The notes: generated from the letters alone by a model not told the origin. 64,000 nt of DNA from Halosegnis rubeus (GCF_009184545.1 NZ_QJOW01000001.1:620001-684000), one strand, 5' to 3'; shown: positions 1 through 8,340, counted from the stretch's first letter. Made by a program: numbers and translations.

Positions 1-1
1 C

Positions 2-1381
2 GGGGAGACGCGCGGCGACCTCGATTCGGCGCTCGACGAGCTTGAAGCCGAGTTCGCGTTCAAGCTCGTGCGCGGGTTCGCCAAGCTCCTTGACCGGGAG
101 ACCGCCTTCGAGACGCGCGCGCCACTCGACCCCGAGCGAACCCGGCGTCTCGTCTTCGAGTGTGCCGAGTCGGTGAGTGTCGCGACCGACGCCGACCGGC
201 GAGAAGCGCTCGACCGCGCCGCCGAGCGGATGCGCGTCCCGACCGACGGCATCGAGCAGTCGCTGTACGCCGACCGCGAGGTGCAGCAGGTGCTCGTGAA
301 CTTCGATTCTCGATGGACACCCGAGACACTGTGTGAACAGTATGACCTCTCACTCGCCCAGACTGCGCTGTTCGACGCGACGGAGGTGTGCGTCCGGTCG
401 TCGGACCCGGCGACGCTCGTCTCGACAGTGAAACGGCTCCGTCTGCTGTACGAGATTCGCCGGACCGACCAGGGTCGGGAGGTCGTCGTCACCGGCCCGG
501 ACGCGCTGTTCAGACGGTCGCGCCGCTACGGGACGCGATTCGCGCGCCTGCTCCGGACGGTCGCGAGCGCGAGCGAGTGGACGCTGGAGGCGACTATCGA
601 CGACCGCAACACCGAGCGCACGCTCCGACTTGACGAGTCCGACGTGTCGGTCCCTGGCGTCGAACCGGTGACCGAGATGACCTTCGACTCGGGGGTGGAA
701 GCCGACTTCGCCGCCCGGTTCCAGTCGCTCGATTTAGACTGGTCGCTGGTGCGTGAACCCGAACCACTCGCCGCCGGTGAACACGTCGTCATCCCGGATT
801 TCGCCTTCGACTGGAACCACGGCGAGTTCCGCGTCTTCTTCGAGGTGATGGGATTCTGGACGCCCGAATACGTCGCGAAGAAGCTCTCGCGCTTTGGCGA
901 CCTCGAAGACGTGGCCTTCCTGGTCGCCGTCGACGAATCACTCGGCGTCGGCGAAGAAGTCGAGGCGCTCACCGACGGCGCGATACCGTACTCGGGGACG
1001 GTCCGGGTCAAGGACGTGGTCGACGCGCTCCGCGAGTACGAGGCTGACCTACTCACTGAGGCGCGGGCGTCACTCCCCGACGAACTGCGGCCCGACGACG
1101 ACGTGATTTCGCTCGCCGACCTCGCCGACGAGCACGGTGTGAGCGAACAGACGCTCGACTCGGTGGCGTTCCCCGACCACGAAATCGTGGGGCGCACGCT
1201 CGTCCGGCCGGCCGTGCTCGACACCGTCGCGGAGACAATCGAGGCCGGGCAGTCGCTGGACGCAGTGGAGTCGACGCTTGCCGGAGAGGACCTCTCGGAC
1301 ACGAGTGCCGTCCTGTCGCGGCTCGGCTACCGAGTCGAGTGGGAGGGGCTCGGTGGCGGCGTCCTCAAGAAGAAAGACTAG
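2..1381 (+). CDS. DUF790 family (Bax1-like) nuclease, 5' partial
   Basis: The reading frame is open from base 2, so the N-terminus lies outside the window; the GTG at 68 is internal. The visible ~459 residues match the archaeal DUF790/COG3372 family as I remember it. Its characterised member, Bax1, is an endonuclease that partners the XPB helicase in archaeal nucleotide excision repair. A PD-(D/E)XK-like core is visible in the middle: IPDFAF (about bases 790-810), then FFEVMGFW (about 835-860), followed by a YVAKKLSRF helix. The C-terminal part is helical and could bind DNA or a partner. The ORF ends in a lysine-rich tail and overlaps the convergent neighbour by 4 bases. An XPB-type helicase gene just left of the window would be expected but cannot be seen. 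Family confident; substrate inferred. Confidence 0.85.
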   Translation, partial: GETRGDLDSALDELEAEFAFKLVRGFAKLLDRETAFETRAPLDPERTRRLVFECAESVSVATDADRREALDRAAERMRVPTDGIEQSLYADREVQQVLVNFDSRWTPETLCEQYDLSLAQTALFDATEVCVRSSDPATLVSTVKRLRLLYEIRRTDQGREVVVTGPDALFRRSRRYGTRFARLLRTVASASEWTLEATIDDRNTERTLRLDESDVSVPGVEPVTEMTFDSGVEADFAARFQSLDLDWSLVREPEPLAAGEHVVIPDFAFDWNHGEFRVFFEVMGFWTPEYVAKKLSRFGDLEDVAFLVAVDESLGVGEEVEALTDGAIPYSGTVRVKDVVDALREYEADLLTEARASLPDELRPDDDVISLADLADEHGVSEQTLDSVAFPDHEIVGRTLVRPAVLDTVAETIEAGQSLDAVESTLAGEDLSDTSAVLSRLGYRVEWEGLGGGVLKKKD

Positions 1382-1872
1382 ATTTCCTCGACGCTCGGGT
1401 CGCCCCCGGTCTTGCGGATGCGGTACTCCGTGCCGTCGGGGTAGAGCAGTTCCACTCCGAACAGCTCGGGGCCCGGGTGTGGGAGTTGCACCGCGGTCTG
1501 TGCATCGACGGTCGGCGCGCGACCCTCGGGACAGTCGAGGGTTCGAGAGGCGGTCGTGTATGTGAGCTCGTAGGTGGTGCGGTCGAGCTGTTCGAGCGTG
1601 GCGTTCGTGACGCGGGCACGATTCCGGTCGACCGGTATCACTCCGTCGATGGAGACGTAACTCCCCTCGGTGTCGTTGTTGATGGTGACCATCGGCGCGT
1701 CTGTGTCCGCGGGCAGACAGGTGGCGTTGCCGCCCTCGAAGTAGGTGACTGCGGGCGCGGCTTCGGCACGCTGGTCGAACGTGCCGGTCGAGTCGAGATA
1801 GACGCCCGCGCCGATGCCGCCGCCGAGCAACAGTACGGAGGCCGCCGTCACTGCGAGGAACTGCCGGTCCAT
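1378..1872 (-). CDS. Hypothetical membrane-anchored secreted protein
   Basis: I do not recognise this 164-residue protein. It begins MDRQFLAVTAASVLLLGG, a short charged N-terminus and one hydrophobic helix (about residues 5-27), so it is probably anchored by an uncleaved signal with the rest outside the cell. The remainder is beta-rich with scattered Asn-x-Thr/Ser sites and two cysteines (GNATCLP and RTLDCPEG) that could form a disulfide. I chose the ATG at 1872 because the open frame further upstream has non-coding composition and the signal segment starts there. It is convergent with the DUF790 gene (4-base overlap) and lies downstream of the methyltransferase pair on the same strand. Function unknown. 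Confidence 0.72.
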   Translation of the reverse strand: MDRQFLAVTAASVLLLGGGIGAGVYLDSTGTFDQRAEAAPAVTYFEGGNATCLPADTDAPMVTINNDTEGSYVSIDGVIPVDRNRARVTNATLEQLDRTTYELTYTTASRTLDCPEGRAPTVDAQTAVQLPHPGPELFGVELLYPDGTEYRIRKTGGDPSVEEI

Positions 1873-1909
1873 ACCCGTACGTCGTGGGCCACCCGTATCA
1901 GTATGCGGA

Positions 1910-2416
1910 CTACAGGTCGCGCTGGCGACCCTTCGGTATCTGCGAGCGCAGTTCGCCGTACAGATACAGTCCGGTCCCGATCGGTTCCTGCTCGCCTCCG
2001 ATGTCGTGCGTGACGACGAGATACCCCCAGTCACCGTCCCAGCGGTCTATCTCCTGGTCGTGGCCCGCGAGGAAGGCCGTCGCCTCCGCCTCTTCGAGGT
2101 GGATGACGCAGTCGGTCGCCAGTCCGCCAAACCGTTGGGCCGCGTTGGTCGTCGGCTTCCAGTGTTCGTGGTCGGTCCGAAGCACCGACATGCCGAGTCC
2201 CTGAATCCGGGCGGGTGAGGGCACCTCACCGTGAAACGCCCAGATTTTGCCGGAGCCGCGCTCCCAGAAGGAGTAGTCGCCCCACGTCGCGGCCGGGATG
2301 CCGTAGCGCTCTTGCCAGAAGTCGACGACTGCTTCGCGGGTCGGGCGACCCTCGACCTCGCGGTCGCGCTCGGTCGCGGGGAGCCGACCGAACTGGTGGC
2401 CGTCGTTGTCTCTCAT
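1910..2416 (-). CDS. DUF7122-like protein, partner of the RNA m5C methyltransferase
   Basis: A 168-residue soluble protein starting MRDNDGHQFGRLP, with an N-terminal helical part and a C-terminal half rich in beta strands (VIHLEEAEATAFLAGHD, WDGDWGYLVVTHD) ending in basic GRQRDL. I recall this as the haloarchaeal DUF7122 family, which is regularly paired with a NOL1/NOP2/sun methyltransferase. The C-terminal half may be a PUA-like RNA-binding module supplied as a separate polypeptide, but that is inference from position. Its ATG overlaps the stop of the upstream methyltransferase gene (ATGA), so the two are almost certainly translated from one mRNA. Longer frames further upstream are shadows of the methyltransferase. 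Confidence 0.8.
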   Translation of the reverse strand: MRDNDGHQFGRLPATERDREVEGRPTREAVVDFWQERYGIPAATWGDYSFWERGSGKIWAFHGEVPSPARIQGLGMSVLRTDHEHWKPTTNAAQRFGGLATDCVIHLEEAEATAFLAGHDQEIDRWDGDWGYLVVTHDIGGEQEPIGTGLYLYGELRSQIPKGRQRDL

Positions 2417-3324
2417 GCGTGCACCTCCAGCTTCGCACAGAAGAAGCCCCCCGTGTCGTTCAGGTGCGGGTAGACGCGTTTGGCCTTCCGCACTGAGCCG
2501 TCGAACTCCACTCCGTCCCACTCGGTCACGCCGGGGCGCGTCTCCAGCGGGAGGTCGTACTCGACGAGGGACACGTCGTGCTCCCCGAGCACGTGGTCGA
2601 GGACGGCCTCGTTCTCCTCGGGCGCGAAGGTACACGTCGAGTAGACGACCGTGCCGCCGGGTTCGGTCACCTCGATAGACCGCGAGAGCACGCCTTTCTG
2701 GATACCCGCGATTCCGTGGACGTGGTCTAACGTCCACTCGTCGAAGATGTCTGGGTTCTTCCGGACGGTCCCCTCACACGAGCAGGGAACGTCGGCGAGC
2801 ACGCGGTCGAACTGCTCGCCGCCGAAGGGTTTCAGCGAGAAGTTCCGCGCGTCGGACTTCGCGACGGCGACGTTGGTCAGCCCGCAGCGTTCGGTGTTCG
2901 ACCGGAGCGCCGACAGTCGCCCGAGATTCGAGTCGTTGGCGACGAGCAAGCCGGTGTCGTCCATCAGCGCGGCGAGGTGTGTCGTCTTCGACCCGGGTGC
3001 TGCACACGGATCGAGGACGCGCTCGCCGGGTTGCGGGTCACAGACGAGACCGGGAATCGCTGAGACCTCCTCCTGTCCGTAGAGCCAGCCGTGGACGTAT
3101 GGCCACGTGTTGCCGGGCTTTTCGAGCTCCAAGCGAAGCAGCTCACCGTACCAGTCGGCCTGTTCGTAGGCGATACCGGCGTCGTCGAGTGCCGCCGTCG
3201 CCCGGTCGGTCGTCGCCTTGACGGTGTTCACCCGGACGACCTGCGGGAGCGGCTCCGCGCAGGTGGCCCGGAACTGCTCGTAGTCGTCGATGAGCGGCTC
3301 GTAGCGGGCGAGCGGGTCGTCCAT
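2413..3324 (-). CDS. RsmB/NOP family RNA 5-methylcytosine methyltransferase
   Basis: A 303-residue class I SAM-dependent methyltransferase of the NOL1/NOP2/sun family, which makes m5C in tRNA or rRNA. Visible motifs are the SAM loop DPCAAPGSKTTHLAAL (about 105-120), the acidic residue after the second strand in LVANDSN (about 131), the release cysteine in DVPCSCEGT (about 181) and the nucleophilic cysteine in YSTCTFAPEENE (about 231). The N-terminal ~90 residues form the usual RNA-recognition region (VVRVNTVKA). There is no fused PUA domain; the overlapping downstream gene may supply one. The target RNA cannot be read from sequence. It is the first gene of a two-gene operon, divergent from nothing close by (the upstream neighbour is on the same strand). 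Confidence 0.93.
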   Translation of the reverse strand: MDDPLARYEPLIDDYEQFRATCAEPLPQVVRVNTVKATTDRATAALDDAGIAYEQADWYGELLRLELEKPGNTWPYVHGWLYGQEEVSAIPGLVCDPQPGERVLDPCAAPGSKTTHLAALMDDTGLLVANDSNLGRLSALRSNTERCGLTNVAVAKSDARNFSLKPFGGEQFDRVLADVPCSCEGTVRKNPDIFDEWTLDHVHGIAGIQKGVLSRSIEVTEPGGTVVYSTCTFAPEENEAVLDHVLGEHDVSLVEYDLPLETRPGVTEWDGVEFDGSVRKAKRVYPHLNDTGGFFCAKLEVHA

Positions 3325-3369
3325 ACCGCCTCGAACGACCCCGGAGGCTTGGGGATTTCGAGTCCCGAC

Positions 3370-4131
3370 TCAGGCCGGCCGGACCTGTTCGCCGTCCCAC
3401 CGGAGTCGACCCTCGACGGCCAACTTCTCGACGTGGGCCTCGACGGTCGCCACCGCGAGCTCGCGAACGGCGGAGATGTCCTTCGTGTACGCGCCGTCGG
3501 TCACGGCGTCGAGGGTGTAGGCACCTTCCGTGACTACGTCGAAAATTCGGCGTTCGCGCTTGCGTCGGTGGGCGATGAGTCGCTCACAGGTGTCGCGCGC
3601 GTCCTCGATGGTCGGGCCGTGGCCCGGATAGATACGGTCCGGGGCGCGTGCCCAGACCCGGCGCAGGGAGGTGACGTACGCGCGCATGTCTCCCTCCGGG
3701 GCGGCGACGGCGACGGAACCCTCTCCGATGGCGAGGTCGCCGGCAACTAACCCCTCGGGCGTGGCGAACGCGACGTGTTCGGGCGCGTGGCCGGGCGTGT
3801 CGACAACGCGTATGCCGGCGAGACTGGTTCCCTCGCGGTAGGTTCGGTCGGGGTCGACGCCGGTCGCCGCTCGGAAGTCGGCAACGCGACCGGCACGGCA
3901 GGCGACGGTCGCGTCGTACTCGCGGGCGTAGTGGGCGATACCGCCCGCGTGGTCGGAGTGGTGGTGTGTTGCGAGCACGTAATCGAGGTCGTGGTCGGCG
4001 ACGAGGCTGTCGAGTTCGGGGTGGCGCTCGGGCGGGTCGACGAGAGTCGTCGACTCGCCGGCGAGCAGATAGGCGTTGACGGAGCCGGTCGGGACGTTCG
4101 GAAACGTCACCGGGACGCGATGGACGTGCAC
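3370..4131 (-). CDS. Metallo-beta-lactamase fold hydrolase with C-terminal winged helix
   Basis: A 253-residue MBL-fold protein. The metal-binding signature THHHSDHAGG is at about 55-64, a further His in DTPGHAPEH at about 114, an Asp in LVAGDLAIG and the final His in YPGHGP at about 170. The last ~60 residues (from FDVVTEGAYT) look like a small winged-helix domain, the arrangement seen in LACTB2-like RNases and glyoxalase-II-like enzymes of this group. Expected activity is hydrolysis of a thioester or phosphodiester with two zinc ions; whether the substrate is RNA or a small metabolite is unresolved. It lies on the same strand as its neighbours, with 45-base and 24-base gaps. Confidence 0.9.
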   Translation of the reverse strand: MHVHRVPVTFPNVPTGSVNAYLLAGESTTLVDPPERHPELDSLVADHDLDYVLATHHHSDHAGGIAHYAREYDATVACRAGRVADFRAATGVDPDRTYREGTSLAGIRVVDTPGHAPEHVAFATPEGLVAGDLAIGEGSVAVAAPEGDMRAYVTSLRRVWARAPDRIYPGHGPTIEDARDTCERLIAHRRKRERRIFDVVTEGAYTLDAVTDGAYTKDISAVRELAVATVEAHVEKLAVEGRLRWDGEQVRPA

Positions 4132-4155
4132 GGTGGCCGAACGCGTCGCCCGGAC

Positions 4156-4428
4156 TTAGTTGGCGAGGAAGTAGACCTGCTTGCGTGCGTCGTGGAAGCT
4201 GTAGCGGGAGCCGACGAGACCCTCCTCTTCCAGACGATTCAGGGCGTAGCGGACGGTGCGGTCGGGCAACAGCGACTCCTCGGCGAGTTGGCCCTGCGAG
4301 AGCGGGCTCTCGTCGTCCAGCACTTTTGCGACGAGCTTCGCGCTCGGCGGGAGCTCGCGCAGGGTCTCGCGGAACTCGGGGTCGGACAGTGGGTTCTCTT
4401 CGACGGACTTCTCGGTTAGTGCGCTCAT
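4156..4428 (-). CDS. Small MarR/TrmB-type winged-helix regulator
   Basis: A 90-residue protein that is essentially one winged helix-turn-helix: LPPSAKLVAKVLDDE, SPLSQGQLAEES, LLPDRTVRYALNRLEEEGLV as recognition helix, then the wing SRYSFHDARKQVYFLAN. It matches the short, strongly conserved haloarchaeal MarR-like family. I took the ATG at 4428 because the longer frame to 4521 translates the AT-rich divergent promoter and contains Trp/Tyr/Cys-rich non-coding-like sequence. It is divergent from the PPOX-fold gene at 4594, with a 165-base AT-rich gap that contains a perfect inverted repeat (4500-4520). Autoregulation and control of the divergent gene are plausible but inferred. Confidence 0.88.
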   Translation of the reverse strand: MSALTEKSVEENPLSDPEFRETLRELPPSAKLVAKVLDDESPLSQGQLAEESLLPDRTVRYALNRLEEEGLVGSRYSFHDARKQVYFLAN

Positions 4429-4499
4429 ACCAACCGCTGCCTGTGGACGGTGGTAAGTGTTCCCTATATTCAGGTCATAACACTCGAAACACCACCAAG

Positions 4500-4520
4500 T
4501 GTATAATTGCCCCTTATACA
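4500..4520. promoter_or_regulatory. Inverted repeat in divergent promoter
   Basis: The arms TGTATAA (4500-4506) and TTATACA (4514-4520) are perfect inverted repeats around a 7-base spacer. They are set in an AT-rich gap between two divergent genes in a GC-rich genome. Each arm also resembles a TATA box, so the element could be two outward promoters, one operator, or both. It is 71 bases from the regulator ATG and 73 bases from the PPOX-gene ATG, nearly equidistant. Confidence 0.5.
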
Positions 4521-4593
4521 TAGCACGCTGTCATATCTTGCCAACACCGAAACTGTGTGCAATACTTACCTACGACGGCGTGGTCGGGCGTGT

Positions 4594-4995
4594 ATGGCGA
4601 GTATTCCCGCCGAGTTCCACGACCTGTTCGAGAAACGGACCTTCGCACACATCTCGACGTTGTTGCCTGATGGTGCACCACAGACCACACCCGTCTGGGT
4701 AGATTACGACGCCGACGCGGACGAACTCCTCGTCAACACGGCGCGGGGTCGCCGCAAGGAGAAGAACATCCGCAAGGACCCGCGCGTTGCCGTCAGCATG
4801 ACGGACCCCGAAGACGGCTATCGGTACCTCGCCGTGCGCGGGACGGCCGAACTCACGACCGATGGCGCGGTTGACCACATCGACAAACTCGCGGCCCGTT
4901 ACATGGGCGTCGACGAGTACCCACACCACGGCGAGGAGGACGGCGAGCGCGTCCTCGTCCGCATCTCACCCGACTCGGTCACCCACACCGGCTGA
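4594..4995 (+). CDS. PPOX-class F420-dependent (or FMN) oxidoreductase
   Basis: A 133-residue protein of the split-barrel flavin/F420-binding fold (pyridoxamine 5'-phosphate oxidase-like). Landmarks are FAHISTLLPDGAPQTTPVWVDYD, then LLVNTARGRRKEKNIRKDPRVAVSMTDPED, and YLAVRGTAELTTDGAVDHIDKLAARYMG. These match the family annotated 'PPOX class F420-dependent enzyme' in haloarchaea. The basic R-R-K-E-K-N stretch is the usual cofactor-phosphate region. Homologues reduce small enones or related substrates with F420H2; the actual substrate is unknown. I chose the ATG at 4594 because the fold starts at once, and the frame upstream runs through the divergent promoter. Transcribed away from the small winged-helix regulator. 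Confidence 0.9.
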   Translation: MASIPAEFHDLFEKRTFAHISTLLPDGAPQTTPVWVDYDADADELLVNTARGRRKEKNIRKDPRVAVSMTDPEDGYRYLAVRGTAELTTDGAVDHIDKLAARYMGVDEYPHHGEEDGERVLVRISPDSVTHTG

Positions 4996-5032
4996 GCGGA
5001 ATCTTTCTCCCCCCGCGGGCCGAACACCGGAT

Positions 5033-5677
5033 ATGGACTCACTCGAAACCGAACTCGCCCGCGCCCGCGAGCTTGACACCGCGAGTCTCGCCGACGCAAT
5101 CGAATCCATCGGCTTCGAGTGTACCCACTGTGGAGCCTGCTGTACGGCCGAACCCGACGACGACCACACCGCTACCGTGTTTCCCGACGAAGTGCGCGAG
5201 CTAACCGACGACGAGTGGCGCGACGTGGCCCGCCCGATGCCGTACGGTCTGGAAGACGGGCCGGACGGTCCCGAGGGCGAGACGTTCGAGTGGGCGCTCC
5301 AGACGGACGCCTGTGGCGACTGTGTCTTCTACGACGGCGACGAGTCGGGGGGCTGTACGGTCCACGCCGACCGGCCGCTCATCTGTCACACCTACCCCTT
5401 CTCCGTCGCGTTGGGCGGCACCTCACAGCCGATGGGCGAGGCCGTCGACTCGGAAGGAATGGTCCGCGCCCACGAGTGTGAGGGACTCGGCCGCGATATC
5501 TCCCGAGCCGAAGCCGAGGAGTTGGCCGCCGCGCTCAAGGAACGGGCCGTGCGCGAACTGGAGGAGGCGATCGGCGTGCGCGACAACTACGAACCCGTCG
5601 CGACGGACGCCGGTGAAGTGGTGGTCTACGACTCCGAGGGACCGAAGCGGCCGGACGGCACCCCTGCTGGGCAGTGA
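5033..5677 (+). CDS. YkgJ family cysteine-cluster protein
   Basis: A 214-residue protein with the YkgJ/CxxCxxCC signature. FECTHCGACC is at about residues 29-38, with further cysteines in TDACGDCVFYD, GGCTVHADRPLICHTYPF and AHECEGLG. The conserved HADRP...C..YPF segment is characteristic of this zinc- or iron-binding family, which is often called a putative Fe-S oxidoreductase but has no settled biochemical role. The N-terminal 25 residues and the C-terminal tail are acidic helices. The gene starts 37 bases after the PPOX-gene stop and ends 38 bases before the TRAM-protein gene, on the same strand. Confidence 0.88.
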   Translation: MDSLETELARARELDTASLADAIESIGFECTHCGACCTAEPDDDHTATVFPDEVRELTDDEWRDVARPMPYGLEDGPDGPEGETFEWALQTDACGDCVFYDGDESGGCTVHADRPLICHTYPFSVALGGTSQPMGEAVDSEGMVRAHECEGLGRDISRAEAEELAAALKERAVRELEEAIGVRDNYEPVATDAGEVVVYDSEGPKRPDGTPAGQ

Positions 5678-5715
5678 AAGAGCTTTAAACTCCCCGGGAG
5701 ATGTATCGCGCGTCT

Positions 5716-6123
5716 ATGGAGATCTCCGAGAAACTCCTCTGTCTGTTCAGCGCCGATGTCGAGAGCGACGACGACCGATACGTGGTCGAGGTGCCGCGCC
5801 GCGAACTCGACACCGGTGAAATCGAAGCGGGTGAGACGTACCGCGTCGCCCTCATCGCTGCCGGCGAGGACGACGCCGCAAGCGTCGAGAGCGACCGCGC
5901 CGAGACCGCCGGTGAAACCGCAAGTGGGGAACCGCGCCCGCCCGTCGAGCCGGGCGAGATTCGCTACGTTGAGGTGGAAGATATCGGGAAGCAGGGCGAC
6001 GGCATCGCTCGCGTCGAGCGCGGCTACGTCATCATCGTCCCCGACACGGACATCGGCGAGCGCGTCAAAATCGAGGTGACGGAAGTGAAGTCCAACTTCG
6101 CGGTTGGCGAGGTCATCGAGTAG
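5716..6123 (+). CDS. TRAM-domain protein
   Basis: A 135-residue protein whose last ~60 residues form a TRAM domain: RYVEVEDIGKQGDGIARVERGYVIIVPDTDIGERVKIEVTEVKSNFAVGEVIE. This is an OB-like RNA-binding fold found in tRNA modification enzymes and as stand-alone archaeal proteins proposed to act as RNA chaperones. The N-terminal part (MEISEKLLCLFSADVE) is a separate small beta unit, joined by an acidic Pro-rich linker. I preferred the ATG at 5716 over 5701: a TATA-like CTTTAAAC lies about 28 bases upstream, which fits a leaderless transcript. Confidence 0.9.
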   Translation: MEISEKLLCLFSADVESDDDRYVVEVPRRELDTGEIEAGETYRVALIAAGEDDAASVESDRAETAGETASGEPRPPVEPGEIRYVEVEDIGKQGDGIARVERGYVIIVPDTDIGERVKIEVTEVKSNFAVGEVIE

Positions 6124-6286
6124 CCACGCGCGTTCCGTCACCGATTTCTCTCCTCTACCAGCGACGCGGCTCACCCACCCGCCACCGACCTCGGTGGTCC
6201 CGTATTTGTGCCTGAAAACGCAAGACAGCGCCGAAATTAACACGCTGTACCAAACGGCATTTTATGTGCTGGTGGTATGGTGAGGT

Positions 6287-6532
6287 ATGAGCGCGACAGC
6301 TACCCCGGCGACCGCGACCGACCTGAGCGAGAAACAACAGCGAATCCTCGCGTATCTGCGCGAGGCGGCCGCCACGGAGACGTATTTCAAGTCACGCGCA
6401 ATCGGCGAGGAGCTTGACCTGTCGGCAAAAGAGGTCGGTACCAACATGAGTGCGATCTGTGAGGGCGACTTCGGTATCGACGTGGAGAAGTGGGGCTACT
6501 CGTCGGGCACGACCTGGATGGTCACGACGTAG
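6287..6532 (+). CDS. DUF7123-like small HTH protein
   Basis: An 81-residue protein: an Ala/Thr-rich N-terminus, then a winged-helix-like unit (LSEKQQRILAYLREAAATETYFKSRAIGEELDLSAKEVGTNMSAICEG) and a short C-terminal strand (YSSGTTWMVTT). I recall this as the haloarchaeal DUF7123 family, a likely DNA-binding protein. A TATA-like ATTTTATG lies about 26 bases before the ATG, so it is probably leaderless. The 163-base gap upstream carries no other feature I can support. Its 3' end overlaps the convergent regulator at 6522 by 11 bases. Confidence 0.85.
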   Translation: MSATATPATATDLSEKQQRILAYLREAAATETYFKSRAIGEELDLSAKEVGTNMSAICEGDFGIDVEKWGYSSGTTWMVTT

Positions 6533-7139
6533 GGTCATACGAGAGCAGGTCGCTCGCATCGGCCGCAAACGCAACCGTCTCCGGCCCGAAGGAGTCCGCG
6601 TACCGAACCACGAGCACGAGCAGCCGCTCGGGCGCGACGAGCGCGTAGCCGTCCTCGCGCGAGAGCAGGCCGGCCGACTCGAGTTCGCCGACGTACCGGC
6701 TCACGGTCGGGCGCGAGACGCCCAACTCCGCCGCGAGGTCCCCGCCCGTCGCGTCGGGATTCGCCAACAGCGCGAGCACGAGCTTCCTGGCCGTATCGCG
6801 CCGAAGATAGCCGAGTGCGCGCTTCTCGAACGCCGAGAAGCGACCGCTCGGGAAGTAGCGCCGGTAGTCGCCGTCCTTCTCGGACTCGACTCTCCCGTCG
6901 GATTCGAGCCGCCGGAGATGGTGTTGCGCCTCGCCGGTGCCGAGCTTGAGGCCGTCGCGTAGCTTCGAGAAGTGTGCACCGGGGGTGGTGGCGAGATAGC
7001 CGACGATGGCCTCACGACGGTCCGAGCGCTCCTGCCCGTCGTCGTCGTTGTCGCCGGCAAAGCGGGCGAACGGCGACACTGCGCCAATTGCGCCAAAGCG
7101 CTTTAGCGTCGCCCGCTTGCTCTCGTCCACCCCGTCCAT
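6522..7139 (-). CDS. Winged-helix transcriptional regulator, two HTH units
   Basis: A 205-residue protein with two DNA-binding-type modules. The first, about 43-95 (REAIVGYLATTPGAHFSKLRDGLKLGTGEAQHHLRRLESDGRV), resembles the archaeal winged helices that read short signal-dependent operators. The second is about 110-175 (FEKRALGYLRRDTARKLVLALLANPDATGGDLAAELGVSRPTVSRYVGELESAGLL), followed by a wing and a short C-terminal tail. No ligand-binding or membrane segment is visible; a hydrophobic FGAIGAVSPFARFAG near the N-terminus is too short for a TM helix. Tandem wHTH proteins of this size are common in haloarchaea, usually without a known target. Its 3' end overlaps the convergent DUF7123-like gene. 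Confidence 0.85.
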   Translation of the reverse strand: MDGVDESKRATLKRFGAIGAVSPFARFAGDNDDDGQERSDRREAIVGYLATTPGAHFSKLRDGLKLGTGEAQHHLRRLESDGRVESEKDGDYRRYFPSGRFSAFEKRALGYLRRDTARKLVLALLANPDATGGDLAAELGVSRPTVSRYVGELESAGLLSREDGYALVAPERLLVLVVRYADSFGPETVAFAADASDLLSYDPTS

Positions 7140-7176
7140 ACTCCGCGTGAGTCAGTGACAGGTAAAACGGCTTCGG

Positions 7177-8340
7177 CTACTCCTGTTCCGTTTCGGCGTC
7201 GCCCATCGCCTCGCGCATCTCCGCTTTCGTCTCGGCGTCCATGTCGGAGTCCATCTCCTCGATGACGTCGTTGGCGCTCTTGATGTCTGCGTCGTCCGCG
7301 CCGGCCTTGATGGCCTCCGCTTCGGCCTCCATCTGTTGGACATCCATCTCGGCGTCCTCGTCGATGCGGCCGAGAATCTCCTCGATGTCGTCGAGTCCGA
7401 GCATCTCGCGGGTCTCCTCGTCGAAGTCCATCGAGTCGAGTACGCTCTCGGACTGTTGGACGTCCGAGCCGGTCATGTGCTTGCCGTAGCGACCGACGAG
7501 CGACGTGAGTTCCTGCGGGAGCACGAACGTCGTGGACTCGCTGGTCCCCATCTCGGCGAGCGTCTCCATCCCCTTGTCGATGACCGCCCGCTCGCCCATC
7601 GACTCGGCGGACTTCGCGCGCAGCACGGTCGAGATGGCGTCTCCCTGTGCTTCCAGGATCTGGCTCTGCTTTTCACCCTGTGCGCGGATGATGTTCGACT
7701 GCTTTTCACCCTCCGCCTCCTCGACGGCAGAGCGTCGCTCACCCTGTGCCTCCAGAATCATGGCACGGCGGCGGCGCTCTGCGGAGGTCTGTTGCTCCAT
7801 CGCCTGCTGGACGTCCTTGCTCGGGTTCACCTCTCGTACCTCGACGGACTCGACGCGGACACCCCACTCGTCGGTCGGTTCGTCGAGGTCCTTCCGGATG
7901 CGCGCGTTGATCTCTTGGCGCTTGTTGAGCGTGTCGTCTAACTCCATGTCGCCGATGACGGCACGCAGCGTCGTCTGTGCGAGATTCGAGACGGCCCGCT
8001 CGTAGTCGTCGACTTCGAGGAACGCCTTCTTGGCGTCCATCACCTTGATGTAGACGACGGCGTCGGCCGTCACCGGGGAGTTGTCCCGGGTGATTGCCTC
8101 CTGTCGGGGCACGTCGAGCGTCTGTGTCCGCATGTCGAACGCGTACGTCGCGGAGACGAACGGCACGACCAGATTGAACCCGGGTTCGAGCAGCTTCTGG
8201 AACTCACCGAACCGCGTGAGCGCTTTCTTCTCGTACGCCTGCACGATGACGACAGACGACGCCACCGTGATGATGGCGAGCGAGAGGAGGACCAACGCGA
8301 CGACCGGTCCCACAAAGCCCGCTTGGAGTGCTATCAGCAT
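7177..8340 (-). CDS. SPFH/stomatin-family membrane protein
   Basis: A 387-residue prohibitin/stomatin-type protein. An N-terminal membrane segment (about 7-33) is followed by the SPFH domain (YEKKALTRFGEFQKLLEPGFNLVVPFVS; LDVPRQEAITRDNSPVTADAVVYIKV; ALRAVIGDMELDDTLNKRQEIN, approximate reading). Next comes the flotillin-like coiled coil with repeated Glu-Ala-Gln-Gly-Glu units (about 195-250) and a very acidic tail rich in DIEE and MEAEAEA. It is probably anchored on the cytoplasmic face and forms large oligomers that organise membrane proteins or proteases. The downstream gene on the same strand order (8391-9038) is an NfeD protein, the classical partner of SPFH proteins. An acidic tail of this length suits a salt-in cytoplasm. 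Confidence 0.92.
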   Translation of the reverse strand: MLIALQAGFVGPVVALVLLSLAIITVASSVVIVQAYEKKALTRFGEFQKLLEPGFNLVVPFVSATYAFDMRTQTLDVPRQEAITRDNSPVTADAVVYIKVMDAKKAFLEVDDYERAVSNLAQTTLRAVIGDMELDDTLNKRQEINARIRKDLDEPTDEWGVRVESVEVREVNPSKDVQQAMEQQTSAERRRRAMILEAQGERRSAVEEAEGEKQSNIIRAQGEKQSQILEAQGDAISTVLRAKSAESMGERAVIDKGMETLAEMGTSESTTFVLPQELTSLVGRYGKHMTGSDVQQSESVLDSMDFDEETREMLGLDDIEEILGRIDEDAEMDVQQMEAEAEAIKAGADDADIKSANDVIEEMDSDMDAETKAEMREAMGDAETEQE

